The notes beneath the pieces were generated by a model that saw only the letters and a list, made by a program, of their open reading frames with translations, was not told the DNA's origin and searched no databases. Both the position numbers and the translations under genes were made by a program. Shown here piece after piece: positions 32,729-41,295 of a stretch of 49,673 nt of DNA. The stretch's first letter is position 1, and every line of letters begins with the position of its first letter. The stretch is from Faecalibacterium prausnitzii (GTDB lineage: Bacteria; Bacillota; Clostridia; Oscillospirales; Ruminococcaceae), in NCBI GenBank assembly GCA_004558805.1, contig SFDE01000013.1, forward strand, positions 1-49,673. The letters are read 5' to 3'.

Positions 32729-32833
32729 ATGAATACCATTCAACTGCCGGACGGCACCGGGACACAAGGTGGGGCTGGATATGATCTGAGGACCCAAGGG
32801 GCGGTGCTGCAAAAGGACCTGCCCTCAAAATGA
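32729..32833 (+). CDS. possible 34-aa peptide of unknown function
   Basis: A strong ribosome binding site GGGAGGGAAAG precedes an ATG opening a 34-codon frame that begins MNTIQLPDGTGTQGG. The first residues look like the start of a larger protein, so this may be the remnant of a truncated gene. It lies between the DUF1653 gene and the coiled-coil gene. Confidence 0.3.
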   Translation: MNTIQLPDGTGTQGGAGYDLRTQGAVLQKDLPSK

Positions 32834-32900
32834 TACATACGCAAGACCCTTGCAGACGATCGGCAGCCGAAAAACCGGACGCCGGGAAAGGACGGTACCT

Positions 32901-33836
32901 ATGAGTGATCCTACCTTAAAAGAGCTTTGGCAGCAGGTGGCAGAAAAGAAAAGCTGTGAAGCAAAACAGAAGGAGCTGACCGCCCAGCGAAACACGCTGG
33001 CGGACCGGCTGAAAAAGCTGGAAAGATCCAAGCTGGCAGAGCAGGCGGATGTGGACCGTCTGGAAGGACACAGCCTTGCCGCCTTTTTCTATCAGGTCAT
33101 CGGGAAGATGGACGAAAAGCTGGACAAGGAACGGCAGGAGGCATACGCGGCCTGTGTGAAGTATGATGCGGCACGCATGGACCTTGCTTCCGTTGACGCC
33201 GACCTGGAGCGGATCCAAAACCGGCTGGCACAGCTGTCCGACTGCCAGCGGCAGTATCAGACGGCGCTTTCGGAAAAGATCAAAACCATCAAGGTCTCGG
33301 CACATCCTGCCGCCCAGCAGGTCGCCAGAAGCGAAAGCTGCGTTGTTGCGCTGAAAGCGCAGAGGCGGGAGCTGCTGGAGGCAATCGATGCCGGACAGAC
33401 CGCCCTGCACACGGTCAACGAGGTTCTGGAGAGTCTCAACAGTGCCGAGGGCTGGAGCACATGGGACGTGCTGGGCGGCGGTCTGGCAGCGGACCTTGCC
33501 AAGTATGGGGAGCTGGATGCAGCGCAGGAAAAGATCGAGCAGCTTCAGGTGGAACTGCGTCGGTTCAAGACCGAGCTTGCCGATGTCGAGATCACCACAG
33601 ACCTCCAGATCACGGTGGACGGCTTTTTGAAATTTGCGGATTACTTCTTTGACGGGCTGTTCGCAGACTGGGCGGTGCTGGACCACATCAATCAGGCGCA
33701 GAGCAGAGTGGAAAATACCAGGGACCAAATCAAGCGGGTCCTTGCACTGCTGAAAAAGATGCGCACAGACGTTGATATCCAGATCGCAGACGAAAAAGAA
33801 AAGCAGGAGCAGCTTGCAGTGGAGACCGAGCTGTAA
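32901..33836 (+). CDS. coiled-coil protein of unknown function
   Basis: I do not recognise this 311-aa protein. It has no signal peptide or membrane segment and is rich in Lys, Glu, Gln and Ala with heptad-like spacing, strongest at about 10-55, 70-135 and 195-235. These stretches suggest long coiled coils. The central segment WSTWDVLGGGLAADLAKYGELDAAQ is the most distinctive part and may be a turn between helices. The start at 32901 follows GGAAAGGA. No terminator is obvious, and the regulator gene downstream has its own promoter. A cytoplasmic scaffold or chaperone role is possible but unsupported. Confidence 0.75.
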   Translation: MSDPTLKELWQQVAEKKSCEAKQKELTAQRNTLADRLKKLERSKLAEQADVDRLEGHSLAAFFYQVIGKMDEKLDKERQEAYAACVKYDAARMDLASVDADLERIQNRLAQLSDCQRQYQTALSEKIKTIKVSAHPAAQQVARSESCVVALKAQRRELLEAIDAGQTALHTVNEVLESLNSAEGWSTWDVLGGGLAADLAKYGELDAAQEKIEQLQVELRRFKTELADVEITTDLQITVDGFLKFADYFFDGLFADWAVLDHINQAQSRVENTRDQIKRVLALLKKMRTDVDIQIADEKEKQEQLAVETEL

Positions 33837-33955
33837 GGCGGGAGCGGGTCGTGGCTTGCTGGGAAAAGGTCAAAGGGGTCTTCCGGTCCCACGAACATTC
33901 CTGAACGATGCCGCTCTGACAAATAAAAAAACAAGATGCAGCCTTTCTGCATTTA

Positions 33956-33964
33956 TGCTATACT
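33956..33964 (+). promoter_or_regulatory. extended -10 promoter of the MalT/LuxR-type regulator
   Basis: TGCTATACT is an extended -10 element 50 nt before the start codon. The -35 region is weak. Confidence 0.5.
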
Positions 33965-34014
33965 TGACCCAGCGGATCACAAGATCCTCCGGATGGTGAG
34001 AAGGAGCAAAAACG

Positions 34015-36510
34015 ATGCGGAAACTGGACCTGAATGCGATCTATATTTCCGAGCGGGTGCAGGAGACCCTGCGCCCTGTTTCGGTCAGCACACTGACGGC
34101 GGTGGTGGCTCCCATGGGCTACGGCAAGACCACGGCGGTCAACTGGTTTTTGAACCAGCGCAGGCAGACGGAAACGGCGGTCATCCTGCGGGTGAATATC
34201 TATTCCGACAATCGCTCCATTTTCTGGAAAAGTGTCCAGAACGCCTTTGGGGCAGCGGGGCTGACGGCGCTGGCAGACTGCGAGTACCCGGAAGATGCCA
34301 GCAGTGCGGCACAGCTGATGGACGACCTGTGCACGGTGCTGGCAGGGGACACGCCCTGCTACCTGTTTCTGGATGATTTCCACCTGCTAAAGGACGAAAA
34401 AACGGCAAAATTTTTGTGCGGGCTGGCAAACCGCCTGCCGGGGAACGTCCATCTGATCGTGGCAAGCCGGAACAATTTTGTGCCCAAGGAGGAGATCCTG
34501 CGGCTGGGGCACCGGCTGCACCGCATTGGCAAGGAGCAGCTGCGGCTCAATCATACGGAGCTTGCCCACTACGCCCACCGCTGCGGCATGGACCTGACCG
34601 AGGCGCAGGTGGAAAGCCTGCTGCGCTCCTGCGAGGGCTGGTTCTCCGCCATATACCTGAACCTCCACTCCCTGGCGGAGCGGGGCATCCTGCTGGGAGA
34701 GGATGCGGACATCTACTCCATGTTCACGGCGGCGATGCTGGAAGACCTGCCGCTCCAAAAGCAGGAGTTCCTTGCCATGATGGGGCTGGCGGATGAGTTC
34801 ACGGTGGAAATGGCACAGGTCGTGACCGGGATGCCGGAGGCAGAGGAGATCCTGTTGACCCTCACCGAGCAGAACGCCTTTGTGACCCGTCTGCCGGATG
34901 GGAGGACCTTCCGGTTCCATCACATGCTCAAGGAGTGTGCCGAGCGGCTGTTTGCCCGGCTGGCACCGGAAACCCGGGACGCCTGCCGGCAGCGGTACGG
35001 GGGGTGGTATGAGGCAAATGGACAGTATCTCCATGCCCTGACTGCCTACGAGGCGTGCAAAGACTACGATGCAGCGCTGCAGGTCATCGAACGGGATGCG
35101 GGGATCCTGCTGACCGCTCTTGACCCGGCGGAACTGCTGGAACGGCTGGGACACTGCCCAGTGGAGACCCTCAAGCAGCATCCCTTTGCCATTCTGGTGC
35201 TGATGCGCTGTATGTTCAACTGGCGACAGATCCCCAAAATGATGGAGCTGAAGCAGCTGCTGCTGGACACAGTGGCAGAGCACCCGGAGTGGTCCCGGGA
35301 AGAAAAAGGCAACCTGATGGGAGAGTGCGACCTGATCCTGAGCTTTCTTATGTACAACGATATCTCTGCCATGAGCCGGCTGCACCGCAGCGCCAGTGCA
35401 CAGATGTGCCGCCCGGCGATCAGCATCCAGAACAGCGGCGGATGGACCTTTGGCTCACCCTCGGTGCTGATGATGTTCCACCGTCAGCCCGGGCAGCTGG
35501 ACCGGGAGCTGGCGGAGATGGACGAGTGTATGCCCCACTATTATAAGATCACCAACGGGCACGGCATGGGGGCAGAGACCATCATGAGTGCCGAAGCATA
35601 TCTGCAGCAGGGGCGCTTTGACGATGCGCAGATCCTGCTGGAGCGTGCCTATGCACAGATCGAGGGCAACGGTCAGACCAATATGACCCTCTGCTGTGAT
35701 TTTTTGGCGTGGCGGCTGTCCCTTTGCGGGTCCTGCACGCCCCGGGTCCCGCTGGAAGTGCGGCGGGAAGAGATGCTCCGGCAGCACAACATGGCGTGGC
35801 GGAATCTGTTCAACGCTATCTGTGCCTATTACTACGCCCTGCGGGGGCAGACGGACAGCGTCCCGGAGGTGTACGCTGCCCACCGTATGAACACCGTCAA
35901 CACGCTGGCTCCCGGCAAGCCCATGATCGAAATGATCGAAAATCAGGTGTATCTGGCACAGGGAGAGTGGGTGCGGGTGCTGGGGCGCAGCCCGGGGCTG
36001 CTGGCTTTGTGTCAGACGCTTCACTACGACCTGGTGGCACTGCATCTGCGGATCCAGATGGCGGCTGCCTGTGCCCGGCTGGGCAGACAGGACGAAGGGC
36101 GCAGCCTGCTGGAGCAGGCTCTGGCACAGGCTGCCCCGGATGGTTTTGTGATCCCCTTTGCAGAAAACTTCCGATATCTGGAACCTTTGCTGGAGGCGGA
36201 GCAGGAGGGAACCTATGCCGACACGGTCCGGCGCATCCTTGCGCTGGGCAGAGACCAGGAGGAGCGCTGCAAGGCAATAAACCGCAGCGAGGCGCTGCCG
36301 GAAGCTGCCGCCCGGCTGACAGAGAGGGAACTTGTTCTGGCAAGACTCATTGCCGACCGCTGCACCAACAAGGAGATCGCTGCCCGGCTGTTCCTCTCCG
36401 AGGGCACTGTGAAGCAGTACACAAACCAGCTTTATTCCAAGCTGGGCATTGGCGGCGGGGTGCGCACAAAGCGTGCCCAGCTGGCAGAATTGTTTGCAAA
36501 AAAATACTAA
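34015..36510 (+). CDS. MalT-like (LAL/STAND) LuxR-family transcriptional regulator
   Basis: This 831-aa protein has an N-terminal ATPase module with the P-loop APMGYGKTT (32-40) and Walker B CYLFLDDFH (115-123). A winged-helix region and a long helical TPR-like sensor (about 330-740) follow. The C-terminal LuxR helix-turn-helix (LTERELVLARLIADRCTNKEIAARLFLSEGTVKQYTNQLYSKLG) lies at about 765-810. Such regulators bind ATP and a ligand, assemble and activate transcription. The ligand cannot be told. It stands directly before a terminator and a run of exported-protein genes, which are candidate targets. Confidence 0.9.
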   Translation: MRKLDLNAIYISERVQETLRPVSVSTLTAVVAPMGYGKTTAVNWFLNQRRQTETAVILRVNIYSDNRSIFWKSVQNAFGAAGLTALADCEYPEDASSAAQLMDDLCTVLAGDTPCYLFLDDFHLLKDEKTAKFLCGLANRLPGNVHLIVASRNNFVPKEEILRLGHRLHRIGKEQLRLNHTELAHYAHRCGMDLTEAQVESLLRSCEGWFSAIYLNLHSLAERGILLGEDADIYSMFTAAMLEDLPLQKQEFLAMMGLADEFTVEMAQVVTGMPEAEEILLTLTEQNAFVTRLPDGRTFRFHHMLKECAERLFARLAPETRDACRQRYGGWYEANGQYLHALTAYEACKDYDAALQVIERDAGILLTALDPAELLERLGHCPVETLKQHPFAILVLMRCMFNWRQIPKMMELKQLLLDTVAEHPEWSREEKGNLMGECDLILSFLMYNDISAMSRLHRSASAQMCRPAISIQNSGGWTFGSPSVLMMFHRQPGQLDRELAEMDECMPHYYKITNGHGMGAETIMSAEAYLQQGRFDDAQILLERAYAQIEGNGQTNMTLCCDFLAWRLSLCGSCTPRVPLEVRREEMLRQHNMAWRNLFNAICAYYYALRGQTDSVPEVYAAHRMNTVNTLAPGKPMIEMIENQVYLAQGEWVRVLGRSPGLLALCQTLHYDLVALHLRIQMAAACARLGRQDEGRSLLEQALAQAAPDGFVIPFAENFRYLEPLLEAEQEGTYADTVRRILALGRDQEERCKAINRSEALPEAAARLTERELVLARLIADRCTNKEIAARLFLSEGTVKQYTNQLYSKLGIGGGVRTKRAQLAELFAKKY

Positions 36511-36532
36511 CCTCAGGTTAATAGCTTTTTTC

Positions 36533-36579
36533 ACCGACCCGTTGTACTCTTTCATTAGAGGAATAACAGGTCGGTTTTT
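36533..36579 (+). terminator. terminator after the MalT/LuxR-type gene
   Basis: ACCGACC (36533-36539) pairs with GGTCGGT (36569-36575), with inner pairs GTT/AAC and CTC/GAG, followed by TTTT. Confidence 0.7.
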
Positions 36580-36647
36580 CTGCGCCCGGATACAGGCTGA
36601 AAAAAGCAGTGCACAGGGCAGCGGAAAGACGGAAGGAGGAAGCTATT

Positions 36648-38294
36648 ATGACAAATGAACTCCGACACACCCCCAAGCTGCGGCTGCTCAGTGCCTTTCT
36701 GGCAACGGTCATGGTCTTGACCCTGTTCCCTGCGGCTGCATTTGCGGCGGACGGAATAATCAGTGATCTGAGCGTTGCCGGAAAGTCGGTGACCTCGGAC
36801 AATGCAGCAGACATTCTGGGAAATGGCACCGCAAAGTATGAAGGTTCTGTGCTGACCCTGAAGGGAGAGATCCCGGTGCCGCAAAACGAAGCTGGCATCA
36901 TGCCGATCCGCTCCATTACCATTGATGGAAGGGGAACCCTGACCGGCACAGAAAAGACCGGGTATGGGATCTTCCCCCAGGCGGACAAGGCAGAGATCGC
37001 CGCCGGGGCGGATATCACACTGGAAAAATTCAAGTACGGAACATCCGCCTACGGCGTGGATGTTTTTGGCGTCCTGACCATTCGTGATGGAAACTATGGC
37101 GTCGGCGGACAGGGTGCCACCATCAAAAGCGGCGGCAGGCTGATCATCCGGAATGTGGACAATGCCGTTTCCGGCGGCGGTGCAAAAGTTTATGGCACAC
37201 TGGAGATCGATGGTGCAGCCGCAGCCGTCAACGACGGCGGGGTCGCTGTGTATGAGGGCGGCGTGGTGACCATCACCGGGGCAGACAGCGGCTTGAACGG
37301 CGGGTCTGCGGTAAACGGCGGCAGCCTTTCGGTGAGCGCCAGGACCTGCATTGGCAACGGTGCCGTGACCTTCACCGGCGGGACCCTGAAACTGGATTCC
37401 ACTGACAATGAGGCAATTGCCCTGAGCAAGCTGACCGTGAATGCAGCGGATTTCTGGTACCGCACGGCAAAGGACGGCACATGGACCAAAGTGACGGGCG
37501 GCAGCTGGACGCAGCCTTCCGACGTTGCATACTTTGAGATCACCACGGAGGACCCCACCGTCACACACTACACCGTCACCTTCGACCTCAACGGCAGCAA
37601 TTCCTGGGGTACGTATGACTGGACCAGTCAGGCTGGCGGCAGATGGAATGACGACCACGATCAGGTGAGCTTTACCACACAGACCGGAGACAAGGGCGAG
37701 TGTCTGTCCGTCCCGCTGATGAAGGGTATGGCTCCTAAGCGGAAAGACTACGAGTTTGTCGGCTGGTACACCGCTGCCGGCGGCGGTGAGCCGGTGGAAG
37801 ACCAGACCTATTATGCAAGTAATCAGCATCTGGAGCCGATCACAGAGAATATCACCCTCTACGCCCACTGGCAGTGGAACGGCGAGGGTCCCGCCCCTGA
37901 CCCGGATGGACCGGTGATCGACGGCGGAGATGGCTCCGGGTTCGGCACCGTGCTGACCGTGGCAGGCGGCGCTGCTGTGGTGGGAGCCGCAGGCTTTGGC
38001 GTCTACGAACTGGTCACCCGCACCATCCTGAAAGACCTGCTGCCCAAGGGTGCGGCGATCCCCGCGACCCGCGGCGAGCTGGCACTGCTGCTGTGGCAGA
38101 ACGCCGGGAAGCCGGAACCTGCTGCACTGCCTGCCTTTGCGGATACGGCAGATGCTGAGACGGCAAATGCCGCCCAGTGGTGCACCGAACAGGGCCTGCT
38201 GACGGCAGAGGACGGCGCATTCCACCCGGAACAGAAGGTCACGAAGTACGGCGTGATCCGGGTCTGGAAGCATGCCGCGGCACTGCAGCAGTGA
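36648..38294 (+). CDS. exported beta-helix protein with Listeria-Bacteroides-type repeat, membrane segment and SLH-like domain
   Basis: This 548-aa protein starts with a signal peptide (LLSAFLATVMVLTLFPAAAFA, cleavage near residue 33). Residues about 35-260 are a string of short Gly- and Asn-rich strands (GGGAKVYGTLEIDG, GGVAVYEGGVVTITG) typical of a right-handed beta-helix. Residues about 305-410 hold one InlB-type beta-grasp repeat: YTVTFDLNGSN, EFVGWYTAAGGGEPV, ITLYAHWQ. A Pro/Asp-rich linker, a hydrophobic segment (VLTVAGGAAVVGAAGFGVYEL, about 437-457) and an SLH-like domain (ATRGELALLLWQNAG to YGVIRVWKHA) follow. It is probably surface-attached. The ATG lies 7 nt after AAGGAGGA. A ligand or enzyme role is not evident. 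Confidence 0.85.
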   Translation: MTNELRHTPKLRLLSAFLATVMVLTLFPAAAFAADGIISDLSVAGKSVTSDNAADILGNGTAKYEGSVLTLKGEIPVPQNEAGIMPIRSITIDGRGTLTGTEKTGYGIFPQADKAEIAAGADITLEKFKYGTSAYGVDVFGVLTIRDGNYGVGGQGATIKSGGRLIIRNVDNAVSGGGAKVYGTLEIDGAAAAVNDGGVAVYEGGVVTITGADSGLNGGSAVNGGSLSVSARTCIGNGAVTFTGGTLKLDSTDNEAIALSKLTVNAADFWYRTAKDGTWTKVTGGSWTQPSDVAYFEITTEDPTVTHYTVTFDLNGSNSWGTYDWTSQAGGRWNDDHDQVSFTTQTGDKGECLSVPLMKGMAPKRKDYEFVGWYTAAGGGEPVEDQTYYASNQHLEPITENITLYAHWQWNGEGPAPDPDGPVIDGGDGSGFGTVLTVAGGAAVVGAAGFGVYELVTRTILKDLLPKGAAIPATRGELALLLWQNAGKPEPAALPAFADTADAETANAAQWCTEQGLLTAEDGAFHPEQKVTKYGVIRVWKHAAALQQ

Positions 38295-38345
38295 TGGGCG
38301 GCTGAAACGGCTTGGGTCAAATGCGTTTCCGCTTTTAAAACAGCG

Positions 38346-38388
38346 AGCCCCATGTCCGGCACCCTGGGATGCGGACATGGGGCTTTTT
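38346..38388 (+). terminator. intrinsic terminator after the beta-helix protein gene
   Basis: AGCCCCATGTCCG (38346-38358) pairs perfectly with CGGACATGGGGCT (38372-38384), followed by TTTT. Confidence 0.92.
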
Positions 38389-38450
38389 CTCGGCTGCTTC
38401 ACTGCCGGGGAAACGCTTTGCGGATCCAAACAGAAAAGGAGAAAAACGAG

Positions 38451-39269
38451 ATGAAAAGGAGAAAAACAGCGGCTGTGCTGAGCCTGCTGCTGGCGCTGAG
38501 CATCTGCCTTTCTGCCTGCGGAGGAGACACGGCGGAGCCTTCCTCCGGCTCGGCGGCGGAGGAAGTGTCCGATTCGGTACAGGACACGGACACCACCGCT
38601 GCCACCGGGCTGAGCGATGAACAGAGCGAAGTGCTGGATGACTGGCTGTGGTATGAGCGTGGGGACTACACCTCGGAAAACTGGTATCAGATCTTTGCCG
38701 ACGGCACAGTGGAGATGCACGGCGAATACGGCTCCACCGAGGACACCTACATCGCCTACCCCATGAAGGGAACGGTCTACAACATGGAGGGCTTTGACAT
38801 CGGTCCCGACGATGTGCCGTTTTTGAGCCTTCAGATGGAAGAAAACGCCTTTAACAGCGTGGAGATCATCGAGGAGGGACGGGCTTTTCTGACCGGAAAT
38901 GCAAGTTCCTTCCCGAGCTACTACATCCGCTCTGACTGTACCGATGATGTGGACCTGCACAACGCCTGTGTGTTGATGTACCGGCAGTGGCGGCTGGACG
39001 AAGAACACCTGTACCTCAACTTCTACCCCAACCACGGCTTCATCCTGTATGCCCAGAAGGATCTGGGGGACAGCGTTTACGGCTTTGATGCCGACAGCGT
39101 GTACACCGGTCGGTGGATGGTGGAGGGGGATGCCGTAAGCCTTTTCTGGGACGACGGCACCGAAGATACCGCTGTACTGATCCCCAATGAGCATCCGGGG
39201 GATGTGGGGGAGGATGTCAGCACCCTGAGCCTTAACGGCACCGATCTGATTTTCAACAACCGGTGGTGA
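38451..39269 (+). CDS. lipoprotein of unknown function
   Basis: This 272-aa protein has a lipoprotein signal ending LSACGG, with lipidated cysteine C23, then a Ser/Glu/Asp-rich linker to about residue 55. The mature part is acidic and rich in Asp, Tyr and Trp (WLWYERGDYTSENWYQIFADGTVEMHGEY), with alternating strands that suggest a lipocalin-like or beta-sandwich fold. I do not recognise the family. It opens a run of exported-protein genes (38451-43099) on one strand with short gaps; the next starts 4 nt after its stop. The ATG follows AAAAGGAG by 9 nt. Confidence 0.8.
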   Translation: MKRRKTAAVLSLLLALSICLSACGGDTAEPSSGSAAEEVSDSVQDTDTTAATGLSDEQSEVLDDWLWYERGDYTSENWYQIFADGTVEMHGEYGSTEDTYIAYPMKGTVYNMEGFDIGPDDVPFLSLQMEENAFNSVEIIEEGRAFLTGNASSFPSYYIRSDCTDDVDLHNACVLMYRQWRLDEEHLYLNFYPNHGFILYAQKDLGDSVYGFDADSVYTGRWMVEGDAVSLFWDDGTEDTAVLIPNEHPGDVGEDVSTLSLNGTDLIFNNRW

Positions 39270-39273
39270 AAAA

Positions 39274-39708
39274 ATGAAAAAAACCATGGGCATCCTGCTG
39301 GCGGTGTGTCTGCTCCTGCTGCTGGGGTGGACCTTCCGCCCGGCTCCGGCAAGGGGGCAGGACCTGCCGGAGGAGGACATTGCCGGCAGCGACTGGCGCA
39401 CCTGGGGCATCATCGATGACTACGGCACCCTGCTGCAGGGCGGGGAGACCATCGCCTTCTGCGCCTGCGTCCATACAGAGGACACCACCCTCTACTATGA
39501 CACCGAAAGTCAGGTGCTGCTGGCAGAGCTGGTCTACCCGGCACCGGTGGAAAATGCAGAGCAGCGCTACCTTGGCATGGAGACCGCCGACCGGACCGGC
39601 GACGGCAGCAGCGATGTGCTGCTGCGCTTTTCGCAAAAAGAAAAAACGCTGGAACTGCTGTTCTGCTGGGACCCGGACACCGGGACCTTCCAGTCTGTTC
39701 CGTCATAG
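39274..39708 (+). CDS. small exported protein of unknown function
   Basis: This 144-aa protein has an N-terminal hydrophobic segment (GILLAVCLLLLLGWTF) that is a signal peptide or anchor; there is no lipobox. The rest is a small domain with AFCACVHTEDTTLYYDTESQ and ADRTGDGSSDVLLRFSQKE, the latter resembling an FG-GAP or calcium-binding DxDxDG-type turn. It begins 4 nt after the preceding lipoprotein gene and is likely co-expressed. Confidence 0.7.
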   Translation: MKKTMGILLAVCLLLLLGWTFRPAPARGQDLPEEDIAGSDWRTWGIIDDYGTLLQGGETIAFCACVHTEDTTLYYDTESQVLLAELVYPAPVENAEQRYLGMETADRTGDGSSDVLLRFSQKEKTLELLFCWDPDTGTFQSVPS

Positions 39709-39736
39709 CCAAATCCAAAAATAAGGAGGCATTTTT

Positions 39737-40327
39737 ATGAAAAACACGATGAAACGCACTCTGGGTCTGTTTGCGGCTGCCCTGCTGACCATGACCCTGG
39801 CACTCAGCGTCTATGCGTCCGGTCACAACCTGAGCTATACCGATAAGGGCGACCGGATGCACGTCAAGGACAAGACGGTCCATGTGCAGACCTACTACCC
39901 CTACGAGTATTATGTGCTGGATGTGCTGGACGACGCCCTTGTGGTGGCAAACCCCGAATGGGACGACTGCGGCTTTGCGGTCTGCCGCAGGGTCACCGAC
40001 GAATACATGGACTACACCGGCTCCGACGACGACTTTGTTCTGGACTACGCAGTGGGATATCTGGAATATGATTTCCAGCAGCTCTACGGCGGTCAGTGGC
40101 CCGACACCTCCTGGGAAGTGGTGGATGAGAGCAGCGCCTCCAACCGTGTTGCCACCATGCGGGGCTACATCTGGAACGATGAGATGGACGCCTATATGTG
40201 GACGGTGATCTACTGGGACAGCAACTACAACAACGTGATGGCAAAGACCTTTTTTGTCCCGGAGTACAACGGCTATGATAAGGCGGACAAAATGGGCAAA
40301 AAAGTCAGCAGCACCGTGGGATGCTGA
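39737..40327 (+). CDS. exported protein of unknown function, interrupted by an in-frame TGA
   Basis: This 196-aa protein has a signal peptide (LFAAALLTMTLALSVYA, cleavage near residue 27) and an acidic, Tyr- and Trp-rich mature part (VQTYYPYEYYVLDVLDDALVV, YWDSNYNNVMAKTFFVPEY). The family is not recognised. The frame stops at TGA 40325-40327 after VGC, yet the same frame stays open for 33 further codons with normal codon use (GDPKVIDQYRRSFQDSDW and on) to TGA 40427-40429, 17 nt before the next gene. The gene was probably longer, to 40429, with a nonsense change. Readthrough or selenocysteine is possible but unsupported. Its start follows AAGGAGG. Confidence 0.7.
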   Translation: MKNTMKRTLGLFAAALLTMTLALSVYASGHNLSYTDKGDRMHVKDKTVHVQTYYPYEYYVLDVLDDALVVANPEWDDCGFAVCRRVTDEYMDYTGSDDDFVLDYAVGYLEYDFQQLYGGQWPDTSWEVVDESSASNRVATMRGYIWNDEMDAYMWTVIYWDSNYNNVMAKTFFVPEYNGYDKADKMGKKVSSTVGC

Positions 40328-40446
40328 GGGGACCCCAAGGTCATTGACCAGTACCGCCGCAGCTTTCAGGATTCGGACTGGATGAAAGACCGGATGGAAG
40401 CGGTGGCGCAGAATACAGAGCTTTTCTGAAGCAGGAGGAACCAAAA

Positions 40447-41073
40447 ATGAAACGCATTGCACTTTTTCTTGCCGCCCTGCTGGCGTTTTCCCTGACCGGA
40501 TGCAGCAGCTCCGAAGCCTCAAGTGAGGCTCCGGATGCCGACAAGGCGGGGACCTACGAGGTCATCCCGCCGGAGGACGGCAGGGGAGACCTGATCCCGG
40601 CATCTTCGGATGTGGCGACCATCCCAGTGCTGGTGGGTGGGGGACTGCCCTTTACCGGCATGGAAAACCTGATGAACACAAACTACGAGGACGGCACCTA
40701 CACCTACGAGGACATGACCCAGGACGGCTCGGTGCTGGTGGTGGATATGGCGTTCCAGTCGCTGCGGACCAACGAGACAGTGGAGGAATACGCAGAATAC
40801 GCCGCCCGGTTTGCCGCTCTGGATACCGGCGAGGGAGAGCCCTACGACATCACCTGCTTCCAGGATGAGGACTACACCCGGAACCTTTCCTACCCGGTGT
40901 ACATCGTCTGGTACACCACCGGCTCCGGGGAGGACCAGCGGCAGTGGATGGTCTACACGGTGGATACGGAGGACTACACCTACCTGTACGCCTTTGGCAC
41001 CATTGCCGATGAGGCAGACGATATGCAGGATGTGTTTTTCAACATCTGCGGGAACCTTGAGCTGGTGGATTGA
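40447..41073 (+). CDS. lipoprotein of unknown function
   Basis: This 208-aa protein has a lipoprotein signal with lipobox LTGC (C19) and a Ser-rich linker. The mature part contains YEDGTYTYEDMTQDGSVLVVDMAF and ends VFFNICGNLELVD. The short string FNICG also ends the lipoprotein at 41296-42339, so the two may be distant paralogs. The ATG follows AGGAGG at a good distance. Confidence 0.78.
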   Translation: MKRIALFLAALLAFSLTGCSSSEASSEAPDADKAGTYEVIPPEDGRGDLIPASSDVATIPVLVGGGLPFTGMENLMNTNYEDGTYTYEDMTQDGSVLVVDMAFQSLRTNETVEEYAEYAARFAALDTGEGEPYDITCFQDEDYTRNLSYPVYIVWYTTGSGEDQRQWMVYTVDTEDYTYLYAFGTIADEADDMQDVFFNICGNLELVD

Positions 41074-41084
41074 GGGGTGAGGCT

Positions 41085-41276
41085 ATGACACTGGAAGGAT
41101 CGGTCCTGCTGTTTGCCCTTGCCCTGACCGGGCTGTGCGGGCTGCCCCGGCTTTTGCCCCGGAAGCCCCGGCTGTGCCGGGGGCTGCGGGTCCTGTGCGG
41201 GGCGGCGGCACTGCTCAGCGCAGTTTATAGTCTGCTGACGCTGCTGCTGGTCTGGGCAGCAGGGCAGAAATTTTGA
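41085..41276 (+). CDS. small membrane protein
   Basis: This 63-aa protein has two hydrophobic segments (SVLLFALALTGLCGLPRLL and LCGAAALLSAVYSLLTLLLVWAA) with a basic loop between them (PRKPRLCRGLR). It fits tightly between two lipoprotein genes, 11 nt after one and 19 nt before the next, and is probably part of the same operon. The ATG follows GAGGGGTGAGG. Confidence 0.6.
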   Translation: MTLEGSVLLFALALTGLCGLPRLLPRKPRLCRGLRVLCGAAALLSAVYSLLTLLLVWAAGQKF

Positions 41277-41295
41277 AGAACAGGAGAAAACGACC

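Noticed and set aside
40325..40370. Bacterial SECIS element after the in-frame TGA
   Set aside because: The downstream bases form only very short stems (GGGG/CCCC and GGTC/GACC) and not the expected stem with a GU-containing apical loop at the right distance.
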